DNA of 64,000 bases from Seison nebaliae. Its lineage: Eukaryota > Rotifera > Pararotatoria > Seisonacea > Seisonidae. The notes under the pieces were generated by a model. It searched no databases. It was given only the letters and a program-made list of their open reading frames with translations, and was not told where the DNA came from. Position numbers and translations under genes: made by a program. Location: contig JALJEE010001175.1 of assembly GCA_023231475.1 (NCBI GenBank), forward strand, positions 21,279-85,278, given 5' to 3'. Shown piece by piece: positions 47,101-60,539 of this stretch; positions within the stretch are counted from its first letter, which is position 1, and the number at the start of each line of letters is the position of its first letter.

Positions 47101-48070
47101 ATAGGAGAATATGAAGTGTCAGTGAGTGAGCAATCGATATGGAGAATTACAAAATAAGAATGGACAGAAAAGGAAGTTTAAGATTAATCGATAATTGGTC
47201 GAACAACAATAATAATAATAATAATGGAGAAGAAAAGAGGAATCTCTTTTGAATTGATTTTTTGAGTTAATACTCAATTTATCAACGATCATAAGAATTC
47301 CTTAAAATTATTGATGTCGATCATCATGTTAATCATAATTGTTATAGTCCATTTATTCTTATGATATATTTTGATGCAAATATCATGTAATGAAAATATT
47401 CCTCAAGAAAATTTCATTTTTTCTTATTCCATTTCGATGCTTTACCTTTTCATGAATATTAAAAAATCACTATGGAAGATCAGTTTCATCTTTATTTACT
47501 TTCATCTTTCTATCCAAATGTGTATGCTATCTGTCGCCCCACATATACAACGGCATATTTGTTTAGGAATCGTAGCCAAATGTAGAAAAACGGAAAAAAA
47601 TTGAAAGAAAAGTATGAAAATGAAAGAAAGAAGATATCACCATCATTACGTGATTTGATAGTTGTCGTTCTTTTTAGGTTCTTTCTAATATTATGTGTGT
47701 GCACGTACATCGAAGTGTGCAGAACGATGTGTATGTGCGCATATATTCGATGAAATCCTTCAATGAATGTTGATGTTCTATTTCATATGAAAATAATCGA
47801 AATTCTATTTCATAAAATTCTTTTTTATCAATTAGAGAATATTTCGTTCCTAAATATCAATGTGCAAATGTGCGTGTGTGCTACTCCGCACGATAAGAAG
47901 GAGATTGATCTAAAAAAATTATTTGAAAACCATCAACTATATCGTTCCATATCGTAATTTCAATTTTTTCGAATTGGAAAATTACTGTCCTTATGCAGAT
48001 GTCGTTTTTTTATCATAATCTTTTCCTTCAAAATTTATAACAAACTCACAACATTTTCATTTTAACGACT
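44168..48070. other. Long non-coding stretch
   Basis: About 3.9 kb without a convincing gene. It contains a TA-rich dinucleotide patch at about 46148-46190, an AATAAT run near 47208-47223 and a run of eight C at about 45693. Short frames at 46861-47061, 47371-47604 and 47763-47957 have no supporting features. Confidence 0.4.
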
Positions 48071-49441
48071 ATGGAATTAGAGAAAGTAAAATTCTTCAAG
48101 AAAAAGAATGGAACTTTCGTGGCAGCTATGCCAACCGGAGAAGTTGTCGAAGGTTACTTTCTGTCAAATTAGATTGAATTAATTTTCCAAATGAACCATA
48201 CGGATTATACTTAAATTAATTCCACATTCCCATGTCACATCATCACATCGATGAATTTTATTGAAAGCATTTTCTCCTAATTTAAATTGCGTTAAGAGTA
48301 ATCGAATTTAGAAACAGTCTACGGTTCGTCATTCCACCACATTTGTCATAATTAAATCGAATTAAACAATCGAACATTAGAGAAGTGGAATTATTAGATC
48401 GATAGTATCATTAAAACATCGATGATCATTTTTGTTTACTTGAATTTTGCCCATCAATAAATGAAACCATTTGTGAACGATCTATACGGAACAATGATAA
48501 TGATCCAAATATAATTAAGAGATATTCCGGTATTGTTGTCATAGTGGGATCTTAAAGATACATATTAATACGGATATTATTATTAATCGCAAAATTACAT
48601 AATGTGTTTTAGGAAATTTATCAAATAGAAAATAATTTCGACGAAACGTATGTTACTCAGTCGATAGTTGCAGGCAAAGCTCTTATTAATTATTAATTAG
48701 TATCATTATATTCTTCCTCTTCAATTATTTATATCGATGTATTTTTTCAGGATTAAGAGAAAGAATATAATAATTATAAAAGCGAAAAGACAAGTCATTC
48801 AATTAAGTATAAGTTTTGCGTGGAAAAGAATCCTAAAGAGAAAGTAGTTTAATGGTTATCTGACTTAGGTAGGTGAAGACATAAAAATACATAAGATTTT
48901 ATTTACTTCCACAACTTTCTTATTCTAAACTTCTTTTTTTCTTTCATGGCTTCTTTAGTCCCAAAACATTTGGACCAAACAACATTACCCGTCACTCAAA
49001 AGAACGAGAAATGTTCTTCAAAAGCTATCAAAAGTGAAATTTATCTAATCAGTTCAAAAGAAGAAAAAAAAGCCATCGAAGGTTCCGAAAATACTAAACC
49101 AAATCGACTGTTAGAATAAATGAAAAAAACTGATAATTAAAGTATTCGTTTCTTTTCTCCCGTTTAGAGATGTTTCAATAAACACTGATAAACGCGACAG
49201 TAAAATACAACGAATTCCTCACACCACTGAACAAATGAAAGAAGTAATCAGCCAAGAAGAAGAAAGAGCTGGTGTCTTATCAAATGAATCGAATAAACAG
49301 TCATTGAACACAATGGAATCTGATTCTGTTGATTCGTTGGGTGGTGTCAATTCGGCTACCGATCTACGGATACAATTAAATTTAAAGAAAGATAATCCAC
49401 CCAGGAAGAATGTCCGATTTGTCCAACAGCAAAGTTCGTAA
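48071..49441 (+). CDS. Uncharacterised three-exon protein
   Basis: Exons 48071-48152, 48959-49081 and 49170-49441 fit one frame (477 nt, 158 residues). It begins MELEKVKFFKKKNGTFVAAM and ends in a basic/Gln segment after DNPPRKNVRFVQQQ. The middle is Ser/Glu-rich. The first intron would be 806 nt, far longer than usual here. No family recognised; the structure rests on frame and splice-site fit alone. Confidence 0.4.
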
Positions 49442-52400
49442 AACATTTTCGTCAACTTCTTTTTTCCGGGACTAGTTTCTTTGCCAATTAAACAAACCTC
49501 ACCTTTCTGCTCCAAAAGAGAGCTGTAAATAAAGTTGATAAAAAATGGAAGCTTATTCGTAAAGCATATGAGCAGATTAGATATCCTTTTACGAATATAA
49601 AAAAACGTCAAAAAATGAACTCCCAAACAAATGAATCAAAACTTGGATGTTGTAAAACTATTTTCGTAAAATTTTCAAAATTCGAAGAATATATATATTT
49701 TAAAATTAATACAGAATGGGATATGGTTTGAATGATAAAATAAAGGAGAAACCTGAATCATAAATATGATAATTTTTCATTTACATTCATTGTATATTGA
49801 TTCCATACGTATGTTCATCATAGTGAGATGTCGAATAATAATTAAGTCATTTAATATGGATCGAATAATTTAGATATTAAATATCAATTACTATCCTTCC
49901 ATTACATAATCATTACAGAATGTCATAAAAAATTAAATAGAAATGTTAAGAAAGAAATTAACGTTATTCTAATTTAGAATGATTAAAATTAAATGTTTCT
50001 TTATTCATGTGGAAAAGCAGGACATTTCCTTTATTATGTTGTACAATTGAGAAAAGAAGCATATGACAAATATTCAGATTGGAAAATTATATTAATTTGA
50101 TTTCATGTTAAGTTTTGGTTAATTCGGATGTTCATTCGATCATCTTCTCTTTCGGTTGTGGAACTGGATGAGTTTTTTCGGTTTTTTCCCATCTATCTAT
50201 GAACAATAAAGAAGAAGAATCATCAATATATTCATAATAATTTATGACAACGACATGTCGATCATATAACATGAGTCTGAATGAGAATGCGAAAAGAAAT
50301 TGAACATTTTATTCTTCGGTTTTAAGTCTTTTCACTTCTCCTTTACTCTCATCAAATCGATACAAAGTAAAAAAATAGAGACTTTAATTTAATGAAAACC
50401 GTCATAGTTGGAAAACTATAATTTGTTAGACGAATTCTTTAGTTATGCAATTCTTTTAGTTTAAACAGATTAAATGTTAAATATCCATTCGGGATATTGA
50501 CAACTTTCTGCAAGAATTAACATGCCAATGGATTTTTGCCTAAAGTGAGATTAAAGAAATGGGAATAATGGGAGTAAATGCAAATTTATTGCATCGCCGA
50601 ATGTATATGAATATTTCGGTTCAATATGACAAGAAGAAATAGTTAATCATCATAATATTAAAGAAGAAAATAATAAAATTTTTTCTTCAATTAATCTTTT
50701 TGTTAAAATATATGTAAAATTTCATCCATTTACCAAATCGATCTGAATGTTTATATATAATAATGTGAATTGTCATTATAGTATTGTTCCTCTAATATTA
50801 CTGTTGTCTTCTACTCATATCTCGAGAGAAGTGACAGAACTAAAAGAAAGATGACTGATCAGTTGGTGGAAGGTAAGGAGCATTATTTATCTGTAAGAAA
50901 AATCTCAACAACATTCTTTCATCCAATACGTACCATATTACAATGACAGAGGAGAGGAAATGAAGAAAAGAAAGAAAAGTAGCTCAAGAAAAGGAAACAG
51001 CATTCTCCACATTCATCGAACTCATTGAAAAACTATAGTTATCGGCGAGAAGAATGAATGATAAATAACAATTACATTTCATTAGCGAATACATTTATTA
51101 CAACTATATTCTTTATGCGCGACAACGATGCTATTTTATCTCCTTTTATCACTTTCGATCTATCACAACTCTTTCCGATTTCTTACCATTGAAATTAAAA
51201 TTTCCAATATTCTATCTTCTGACAATATTGTCCGAAGACAAAATAAGAAAGGGCCTATTACGAGAAATGCTGATAACTTATGGTATCTTTACAATCTTAA
51301 TGCTTATATGTAATTTGAATTTATGTTATTATTTAGATACGTTTGATTTTAAATTAAAGAAAATTGACATAATTTTGATAAAACGAAAAAACGGTTTTCC
51401 ATTATTCCTTTCCAATTTGATTTCTATAATAAATTTGAATAATAAGAGATCGTACGATTATTTCAATGGAATATGTTCCATTATAAACATATTTCATTCT
51501 TTCATCCATTTCCTTTATGTCATCATCTCATGTTTATGTGTGGGGATACCCTACAATATACAATTTACCGATTTTTTTGGATTCTATACTAAAAGATTTG
51601 ATGCAATTCCTTCTCAATAAGATAATAGATATACAATATATTATACGAATGAAAAGGTAGATTGTTGAATTGAAATATATATATGTAAATAGCTTCCACG
51701 ACAGGAGAGTACAATTTAAACAAGAATATAATATGAATCTTACTTCGTTAATCGTCTTATTGTTGAAGATCGTTTAATAAGAATGGACAATAAATCGAAT
51801 TTAATGAGCAAATTATTTCTTTTACATTTCTTTCTTTTCCGTCGTCATCTACAAATAGTGTCAGTTACAAAGGAGAAGCACTTACTTCAATTCCCAAGGT
51901 GTATTCTTTCTTTTAATTGCATTTCTCTTTACATAATGCATAAAACTCGCCCATGAGAATGCAATGAATACACTTGAAAGAAACGTTAATATACCAATCG
52001 AACAGAAAAAATGCTCGAACAATAGTAGTAGCAGCAGCAGCAGAAACAACTTGTTCCACGTTGGAGTAAATCGAAAACTTTCGAAATTAATTGATTGATT
52101 GCATTAACTTCCTTTCATGTGGACATGAAAATCGATTGTCAACATTGGACAAAATCGAACAAGATAATATCTTCGCTAAATAATACTTTTCTTGAGTGAG
52201 AAATGTTTAGATGTGTGAAAACATATACCTTCCAAGATACATGACGAGATTATTTAAGAATATTATTCGAAAAAGATCTCCTCCCGATTTCTTTTTATCC
52301 CAATACTTAATAATTACTTGAGGGATTTCAGTTATTAATCTCCCAACGAACTAATCAAATTAGTCTTCGACGAGACTTCTGTCTGATTGAAGAAGATGAG

Positions 52401-53780
52401 ATAAAACGGTAAGATTTCTTTCTATTCGCATAATATTATCGTCACTTCTTCTTAATTATCGAAAATCGTCAGTTGTATTGGCGATAGAAAAATAATTTAT
52501 CAAGATTTGCTTGAATTATATCAAACAACTTTCTTATTCAATTTGCTTCAATAATTTAATTATTCTTCTTTCTTCAATCTGATTTCTTTTTCCTTCTTCG
52601 TTAATCGAATTATCCAACAAATTACGTCGAGTTTTTTTGTGATCTTCATGTTCGTTCAAAAAACATTGCAAATAAAACATTCAGTTAGACATATTCAACG
52701 ATACCTATATTCCGTTTGTGAATATCTTATTTTCTTTCCGATAACAATTTAAAATTCATTCCAATTTATCGTAGAATTGTTGAACATTCTAAATATATTT
52801 CTGTAACTTTTCCTACATTTATCCCATACAAATTCTTATCAAATTTCTCAAAAACAATCATGGTAAACAAACTATGTAATTTTAGAAAAAAAAACAAAAA
52901 TTATCATGTTTATCAAAAAATATAGGTAAAAAATAAGAATTCAACCAACCATTAAGTAATTGATATGTATTTGATATTTTAATGGATTTTTCCCAAAATC
53001 TTTGCTTGACTGTCTCGATTTATTAAGTGAAAATATTTTCCTGGCCGATAAGCCTGATAACGAGTGAGAAAGTTGTGTCATGAGAAATCTTATAAATTGT
53101 TCTCAAATTACAAAGTTGCATGTTATTTGATTGGGAAAATGAGAATTTTAAATATAGAATCGATGGACGTTAATCTTATAAGCTCTTAATAATAGGAGAA
53201 GAAGTTGTTTAGAGTGATGGAAGTAGAAGGAAGAACATGTAAATTATAGTTTTGAATTACGATAAATTATATGTAGTTTAGGAAGAAATTTGTATTTACT
53301 ATAATTTTTCATTAAACGAACAGACGTAGAGTAAGTGAAATTCAGATATGAATGTTCGTCTCTCATGAGAAAGAAGAAAAAGTTAAATCAGAAGAAAAAT
53401 CACGCTATGTATGCATGTTTCATGCAGACGAAATTAAATTTTCTGCTAAATTCCTATTTGATTCATATTCGTAATTTGGGATGTCTCCAACAAAGTGTCT
53501 TCACATATAATTTCAACCTAACACTTCTTTATTTTGTTATTGTCCAGAAATTGAAGAGAAACAATTTTATAGTAAAAAAATAGTTCATGATATTGGAAGA
53601 AGCTAACAGGAATTTATCGAACTTATTTGAAATAAATTGATCTAATTAACTTTCGCGAACTATGAAAGTTTATCACCGTCGTTCTAGTCCATTTTACTTT
53701 TTTTTTATTTCAAATTATTTCTCTAATATAATAATATAATTATTCTTTCTAATTGGATAATTAAAGATTTAATTCCGAGA
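49442..53780. other. Long non-coding stretch upstream of PDE1
   Basis: About 4.3 kb with no convincing gene. A 143-codon frame at 51189-51620 is hydrophobic and A+T-driven. There is a short AGC repeat at about 52027-52041. Distal promoters or 5' exons of PDE1 could lie here. Confidence 0.4.
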
Positions 53781-56158
53781 ATGTCCAATAATCTTCTCAA
53801 GTCAAGTCAATCGACTGTTCCCAATTATACGCCGGAAATGTTGGAGGCAATTGATTTGAGTGAAACGACTGCTTCCCCACCTATCGATAGTGTCGAAGCA
53901 ATAAATTTCTCGTCATTACGGTTTTATTTTTTTTCTTTTTCTTCTCTTATAATCGTATCTTTATCAGATTAAGAAAAATTCTTCAACTATTCGGATGGGA
54001 AATTGATCGTCGTCGTAATCGACAAAGTACTCCAAATATCTTAGACAGCGAATTGGTAGAAAGAAAGAAGAAATGGGACGATTTGTTCAACAGTAACATT
54101 CTAGAAGATTTAATGGTGAATCTCAATTATTGTGCGAATGTTATGGAAAGTGTTTATATTGAAGAAACCAGGTTGGAATAATCAATCGGTCAGTTTAGAA
54201 ACATTAACAATTTCCATAAAATTAAAGGCGATTAATGAATGAAGACGATATTCTGTCTGAAGTCGAACCAGATATAGTTCCAACAGAAGTACGTGATTGG
54301 TTGGCAATGACATTCACGAGATCAATGTCCAATATTAAGAAGAAACCAGAAAGGAAACACAATTTTAAAATAATCGCTAACGTAATCCGTGCTGGTCTTG
54401 TGGTAGATAAGTTAGTCAATTAATGATTAATGAAACTAATTAAACGATGGATGATTTATAGAATGTTTAGAAGAATGTCGAGTTCTGCCACTTATTCTGG
54501 ATGTAACAGCGCAGTTGAAAGTTTATTAAAAGTTAAATTTTATTTATTAGTATTATTATTATATTTATTAAATAATAATGTTCGTTTAATAATAGCAACA
54601 AGCACATATCTGGGGAACGGATGTCTTCCAATTGAATAATCTGAGCGATAACCATTCATTGAAAGCAATGTCCTTATATTTATTAAATAAGACACGGTTA
54701 ACATCGAAACTGAAAGTTATTTTCCAAAACTTCCGAGAAAAACTAAACAATTATTATGTACAGATTGATAATGGCAAATTGAACACTTTCCTCTTGGCGA
54801 TTGAAGAAGGTTATAGCAAACATGGAAATCCTTATCACAATTTAGTACATGCGGCTGATATTTTACAAACAACTTATTACATTTTGACAGACAGTTCTCT
54901 GATTGTTAATATTCCATTTCAGCCATTTCAAATAATATCTCTTTAAATCTATTTTCCTATAATTATAGCATTGGTTAACTGAAGTTGAGAAGTTTGCTGT
55001 ATTATTCGCGGCCATCATTCACGATTATGAACATACCGGAACCACGAATAATTTCCACGTGCAAACAAAGTTCAATTTCATCATATTATATTTGAGGTGA
55101 TTTGTCCCGTTCTCTTCATAAGTTCCGACTTTGCACTGTTATACAACGATCGAGCTGTACTAGAAAATCATCATATAAGTAGTGCATTCAGATTATTCTC
55201 CGATCCAAATCTCAATATTGTTGCAAGCTTATCTCGGGAACAATATAGGTTAATAAATTTCTTCAAAAAACACTTTAACTTGAATACACTTCGTCTTCTT
55301 TTTTAGAGAATTTCGAGATCTTGTTATTGAAATGGTTTTAGCAACTGATATGTCTCTCCATTTCCAACAAGTGAAAACTATGACGAATTTGTTGTCTTTG
55401 CCGGAAAAGTTTGTGTCAATATAATATTGTGAATATTTTTTCTCATGTCACCTCTCACAGTTTAGAGAAGATAGACAAGTCGAAAGCATTATCGCTCATT
55501 CTCCATACGGCCGACATTAGTCACCCGGCTAAACGATGGGAACTTCATCATAAATGGACATTAAGATTAATTGAAGAATTCTTCAAACAAGGAGATAAAG
55601 AATTTGATTTGAATATTCCTTATTCTCCGTTGTGCGATCGCCACACAACTCATGTGGCCAAATCTCAAATTGGATTCATTAATTACATTGTAGAACCATC
55701 ATTTAATCTTTTAAGTGATATGCTCGAAACGATTATTCCACTTGCAGAACGCGAAGAATCAAGTCCCGATTCACTTAGCGTCGACACAAATAATGATTCA
55801 AAAATCATTGATAAAGAAGCTAAAAGTTGCAGTGCATCAGTCAAGTTATCTAATATCATAACTCTTTTATCAAAATCATTTTTAAGTACAATTAGTGTAT
55901 TTGGTATAACATGGTTTCGACATGGACCTCTGCCGAAACCATGGGCAGATGAATTAAAGCAAAATAAAATTATTTGGACAGAAAGAGCAGGTGAGTTATT
56001 TTTATCAATTTATTGTTCATATCATATTTTTCTTATTAGAAAAAGAAGATGAGCAAAAGTTAATGGAAAGTAAAGAAAAGGCTGAAGACAATGGACCGGG
56101 ATCGACTGATGATCCGCCAGAAGTATCAGAAGAGAATGAAGCTGAATTAAAAAAATAA
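53781..56158 (+). CDS. PDE1: Calcium/calmodulin-dependent cyclic nucleotide phosphodiesterase (PDE1)
   Basis: Ten exons: 53781-53920, 53968-54171, 54228-54410, 54462-54531, 54596-54904, 54969-55069, 55123-55248, 55307-55408, 55461-55990 and 56040-56158; 627 residues, in frame throughout. It hydrolyses cAMP and cGMP. The N-terminus has a basic amphipathic calmodulin-binding candidate (LRKILQLFGWEIDRRRN), then the PDE1-specific YIEETR and VPTEVRDWLAMTF. The catalytic domain shows HNLVHAADILQ, the metal site AAIIHDYEHTGTTNNFH, YNDRAVLENHHIS, LVIEMVLATDMS, LHTADISHP and QIGFINYIVEPSF. The C-terminal tail is acidic and Ser/Pro-rich. Introns are 46-64 nt. Confidence 0.95.
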
Positions 56159-57786
56159 TTCAAAAATGTTTATATTCGATTAATAGTGATCGAGGATCAA
56201 GTTCCAGCGAAAGATATGTATCTAGTTATGAAAACCCGGTAAAACTAATCTATAATTTATAACCAAATTTTGTCGTTTTAATTCGCCTAACTCATTAAAT
56301 CTATGCTTATCGTAGAAAATAAAGTTGATGAATAATCAGATTTTTTCATAATCAATTGAAATGCTTCTCTTCGATTAGAAAACAATTAATCTTCCTTAAT
56401 AACGGAAAATAATATCTTTCAATATTCAAGAAATTTCGGCGGTAAAATTTAATTAATATATTTAATAAATATAATGTAAGTTATTCTGAATGAAAGACAG
56501 TTAATTAAAATTAAAAATTAAATTTATGTTCTCTAATAAATGTATTGTTATTATTTTTATTATTTATTGATTAAAATTCCCGTCGGGATGAAGTAGAAAA
56601 AAATATAATAAACATTTCGATCCTCGCCAGTGTTGATCAATCGCTGTAATTCCGCGAGATTCCCGATCGATTGGCATACAATATATGGGATCGTAGGAAA
56701 AAACGAAATCTCTAAAAGACTGAAGTCCAATGTTATGAGATAACCCGTAGTATCGACAGGTATGTGAAAATACTGATTGATTATGTAAGAAGTTTGTTAA
56801 GAAGAAGAAAACTTTTTTCCGTTTACAGAAAAGAGGTAACCCTTTTTGGTAACATGTTTCTTTTTGCTTAAAACTGGGTTAACTTCATTCTTTTTAAGAA
56901 GGTTAACATCTTTCTTTTTCGATGAGTATGGGTTAACTACTTTGAAACCATACTACTTTCTGGAACCCTTTGAAAGCAATAGAATATACAAATTTTTCTC
57001 TTTGAGATTTACTCAAAACGTACTTCACTAACGGAAAATTACTGATACTATTATATTTCAGTCATGCAACGAAGTTGTGTAATGTATTTGATTGATGTAT
57101 ATTGTGTTCCCAAATTTTAAAAACTACCATACATCTTATACCAATTTGTCGGTGGTTATTTGAAGGCTTTAGAAGTAAATGAAATTCAATTTCCTTCAAA
57201 TTCAACAAAAACATTTCAGGTAAAAAGGATAAGTTAAAAAATAATTTGTTATATCGTTTTCATTTTATTTGTATTTATTATGTTTTGCACAAGTTATATT
57301 TGTGAAATTTTTAACTACGTAACCATTTTCAAGATAAAACATTTCTATACAGTAGAAACTTAAAGTAATCGGACACTTTTACGTTTTTATAAAACAGGTC
57401 ATAACTTCTGTTCTATGAAGTATCACAAAATAGCCTTATTCAAGCTCTTAAAGATAGTGCAAAAAAATTTGAAAAAATTAAAATATTTCATGCAGTAACA
57501 TATTTTTTTGCATTTTGCATAAGAGTTCATTTTTCTCTCTCCTGCATGTTTCGAAAATGTCGTATAAACATTATGAAACAATTCCAATTCTTCAGTATCC
57601 GAATTCAAATTTCAAAATTTTCCCATAGTATTTTAAATTGATCATTAGACTATAATTTCAAGGAGGATTATTCAATAATCTAGTTCAGAAAGATTTACAC
57701 AAACTTTGAATTTCAAATTTTTAAAAGCGGAAATGAATTAGAGAAATGCTATACTTTCTTTAGTTTTAATTTTTTTAAGTTAAAAA
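56159..57786. other. Intergenic region
   Basis: About 1.6 kb of A+T-rich DNA. Between 56834 and 56940, GGTAAC/GGTTAAC motifs recur at about 30-bp intervals, each followed by a CTTTTT tract. No gene recognised. Confidence 0.4.
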
Positions 57787-59181
57787 ATGAACATTACAGG
57801 CTATAAGCAATCGTTAATACTTCAAAGGTGGGATTATCTATATCGTTTAGGTGATGACTCGGAGATAAAGGTCGCTGGTTTCTTTAACAGTCTACAAATT
57901 GGAGTATGTGCCGGAAATGTAATTCTAGCCATGATAATATCTAGCTCTACATTAATGGAGATTCTTAAATGTAAATATCGATTTTGTCCCAATACATTTT
58001 ATGACGAAATGCAACTTGTGAAGGATAACCTTTGGCAATCTGGCGTTTGTCAATATCCCAAGAACATCAACATATCCACTATACTAATAAAAGGTATTTG
58101 TGAAACGTCCGAGAATCAAACATACCAAAGTGGCTACGGTCCAGTAGGCGATCAATGTTTATACAAAGCCTATAAAAATAACTTACTAATATACAATTCA
58201 GAGTTTAATTTGCAAATGTCGCCATTATTATTCGAATTTTTAATAAGGCAACTTATAACAGTTAAACCTTCTTCCCTGAATCGTTTCCATGACATACTGA
58301 CTGATATCATGGAACCAAATTATCAATTAATTTCTCAGCCTGAATATCAATACTATTATTATCCTCAACTAAACATACTAAACGTGGAATTTAAATTAAC
58401 TCATACTCAATTTGATTATTTGGAACCGAAAATTTTAAAAGATACTTACTACGAAGACATTGGGAAGGAGATTATTGATGAGATTCGTTCAAAAATGATT
58501 GAAAATCACATTGTACCTCAAGTTATCCATATGGGTTTCTTTGGTTCGTCTCATATAAGATTTCATGAGAAAACTTTCTTAAATTTCGTCGAATTGCTAA
58601 ATATGATTCTAAGAAAAGAAGTTCATTTTATTCGACCACCTAGATTTGGAGTTTATCTTTATCGCCAACTATTTGCAGTTCCTAAACTGAAAAAGGAAGG
58701 AATGTTTTATCCATTTCCTGTGGGTGGACGTGATGAATGGTACGAATTGAAAGCAATATCATTTAGATTATATAATGAAATAAATTTTCTTATGATCGGT
58801 CGTCCTTTGGATTTGGTAAATGTCTCAGATCCTAATATAGTTAATTGTGTGCAGAGATTTAAAAATAAAACGATCAGTTTACGACAACCTGCAGATGAAG
58901 AATTTTTGACGCTAATTCGAGAATATTTTAAAGTATTTTCGAAACACTTTTCAGCACTATGTAAAGTAGTTATCGAGAACCACGAAGGAATCCCTAGAGA
59001 AATAACTTCCATGCATACTTTCTCTATTATATTTAAGGACAAAAAATGGTGGATGATGAATGATCAATATTCATTTTTAATAGATGATATTCACGAATTT
59101 AGTGAATTGTTATCAGAAGAAATGATAGATGCCATCATATTAGAGAAAGTCAAAAATCCCCAATTAAGCTCATACTTATAA
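57787..59181 (+). CDS. Highly divergent USP-like (peptidase C19) protein, copy B
   Basis: 464 residues, intronless, paralogous to copy A (both begin MN, then about 40 residues later a Cys box). Here the box reads IGVCAGNVILAMIISSSTL (Cys 41). The central strand is FGVYLYRQLFAVPKL followed by YELKAISFRLYNEINF. The His box is MHTFSIIFKDKKWWMMND (His 410, Asn 425), with the same 15-residue His-Asn spacing as copy A. Many residues between are unrelated, so the family evolves fast. YYYYPQLNILNVEF corresponds to LYYPDISVLNLHF of copy A. Catalytic competence is uncertain, since the oxyanion Asn and any zinc ribbon are absent. Confidence 0.55.
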   Translation: MNITGYKQSLILQRWDYLYRLGDDSEIKVAGFFNSLQIGVCAGNVILAMIISSSTLMEILKCKYRFCPNTFYDEMQLVKDNLWQSGVCQYPKNINISTILIKGICETSENQTYQSGYGPVGDQCLYKAYKNNLLIYNSEFNLQMSPLLFEFLIRQLITVKPSSLNRFHDILTDIMEPNYQLISQPEYQYYYYPQLNILNVEFKLTHTQFDYLEPKILKDTYYEDIGKEIIDEIRSKMIENHIVPQVIHMGFFGSSHIRFHEKTFLNFVELLNMILRKEVHFIRPPRFGVYLYRQLFAVPKLKKEGMFYPFPVGGRDEWYELKAISFRLYNEINFLMIGRPLDLVNVSDPNIVNCVQRFKNKTISLRQPADEEFLTLIREYFKVFSKHFSALCKVVIENHEGIPREITSMHTFSIIFKDKKWWMMNDQYSFLIDDIHEFSELLSEEMIDAIILEKVKNPQLSSYL

Positions 59182-59510
59182 TCATGTCGAAACATGTAAT
59201 AAACAAAATTAAATTTTAGTAACAACCTTTTTTTATTCTTTCTATCAAATGTTAATAAAATTATATATTTCAGTTCTTATTATCTAACTCATAATTTGTC
59301 AACTTAACTTTATTATATGGTCAAGTTCTGTATATAACTCTCTATATAAAATGTTATCAATTGTCAATATCACCATTGATCAATATCTATTTTTTCTCAT
59401 TTGTTCTATTTTATCCAATTGATGTTGCACATTAAATTTTTGTAAGAATTATATTAAAAACGAAGAATCATAATATAAGCGTTCTTTATTAATTATTTAT
59501 TTTCTCCCAA
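59182..59510. other. Intergenic region
   Basis: 330 bp of A+T-rich DNA holding the 3' flank of the USP-like gene and the presumed promoter of the next gene. Nothing else recognised. Confidence 0.35.
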
Positions 59511-60236
59511 ATGAATGAAGAACGTTTGCCAAATAATATGAAGCATGATTCTGGTACGGAAATCGATAATGAAAACGGCAATCAAGTTAATGTGGATGGA
59601 TATGAATTATTAGTCCAAAGTGATTCAGATGGATCATCGATAAATGGTGACAATGGGGCAGATTCATGTCGTTCAACAGTTTCATCTTCTGAGAATGAAA
59701 ACGAAGAGATAGAACAGAATCAGACAATGCACAAAGTTTCGTACATGATAAACTTTGTGGATGAAGACCAGGTGAAAAAGAACCAGAAGGATGAGAAAAT
59801 GAATATTAATTTGAGAAAAGATAATAATAAAGAAAGTATTAAAATGATCGAGAAAAAGTTGGATAATGTCGTTGAATGTTTTTCGTATGTTTCTGAGGTT
59901 GATCGACAAAAACTTCTACAACAAGATACCTCTAAATATTCAAAAAAGTATGCTGATGCAATTGCCGATAAAGAATTTCAATTAATTGCACAACGTCCAT
60001 CACCACCTATTAAGAATTCTTCATCAGATAATCAAATTGATGTATGTGAACAATCTCAAAAGGAAAAAGATACCATTCCGTTAAGTGAAGAGAAATGTGA
60101 TTTGATCAAATCAATTATGACAAAATTTGAAAAAGAGATTCAAAATAACATTACTATAGATAAAAGTAACCGATTGAAAAATCTGGATCGTTCGTTTCAA
60201 AAGATTATGAATAGAAAAAATTTATTTCCTCAATAA
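59511..60236 (+). CDS. Uncharacterised acidic, mostly disordered protein
   Basis: 241 residues, intronless. The N-terminal 90 residues are rich in Asp, Glu, Asn and Ser (DSDGSSINGDNGADSCRS). The C-terminal part is more helical and basic (LIKSIMTKFEKEIQNNITI, KNLDRSFQKIMNRKN). An acidic N-terminus with a GYELL motif and the IPLSEEKCDLIKSIM stretch are faintly reminiscent of MEA1 proteins, but the likeness is too weak for a name. Polyadenylation-like AATAAA lies about 120 bp downstream. Confidence 0.6.
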   Translation: MNEERLPNNMKHDSGTEIDNENGNQVNVDGYELLVQSDSDGSSINGDNGADSCRSTVSSSENENEEIEQNQTMHKVSYMINFVDEDQVKKNQKDEKMNINLRKDNNKESIKMIEKKLDNVVECFSYVSEVDRQKLLQQDTSKYSKKYADAIADKEFQLIAQRPSPPIKNSSSDNQIDVCEQSQKEKDTIPLSEEKCDLIKSIMTKFEKEIQNNITIDKSNRLKNLDRSFQKIMNRKNLFPQ

Positions 60237-60539
60237 TAATCATTCATTTTCCTTTATTATTTGTCTGATATTTAAATTCATAAACTTTAAATTTTTTTTG
60301 TACTTCTATAATGATATATTATAATTGTTGATCTTCTCGGGAATAATAAAAATAATAAATTTATTTGAGCAAGATTGACGATAAATAGTCAAGGACAATT
60401 TTATGTCATAAATTCATAATAATCATAGATTAATAGAAAATAGTGAGAGAATATTAAATTTTTTTATTAAAAAAATGACAATTATTCTTAATTTCGAACA
60501 AATGTTATTCTGACGAAATTGTTGTATATATTTACTCAG

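Noticed and set aside
49219-49626. 135-codon minus-strand frame
   Set aside because: Overlaps the last exon of the plus-strand gene at 48071-49441 and has a lower-quality composition; judged a shadow.
51128-51620. Two overlapping hydrophobic reading frames resembling a membrane protein
   Set aside because: Composition follows the local A+T bias, no signature motif or splice context, and the predicted helices are irregular; not enough to call a receptor.
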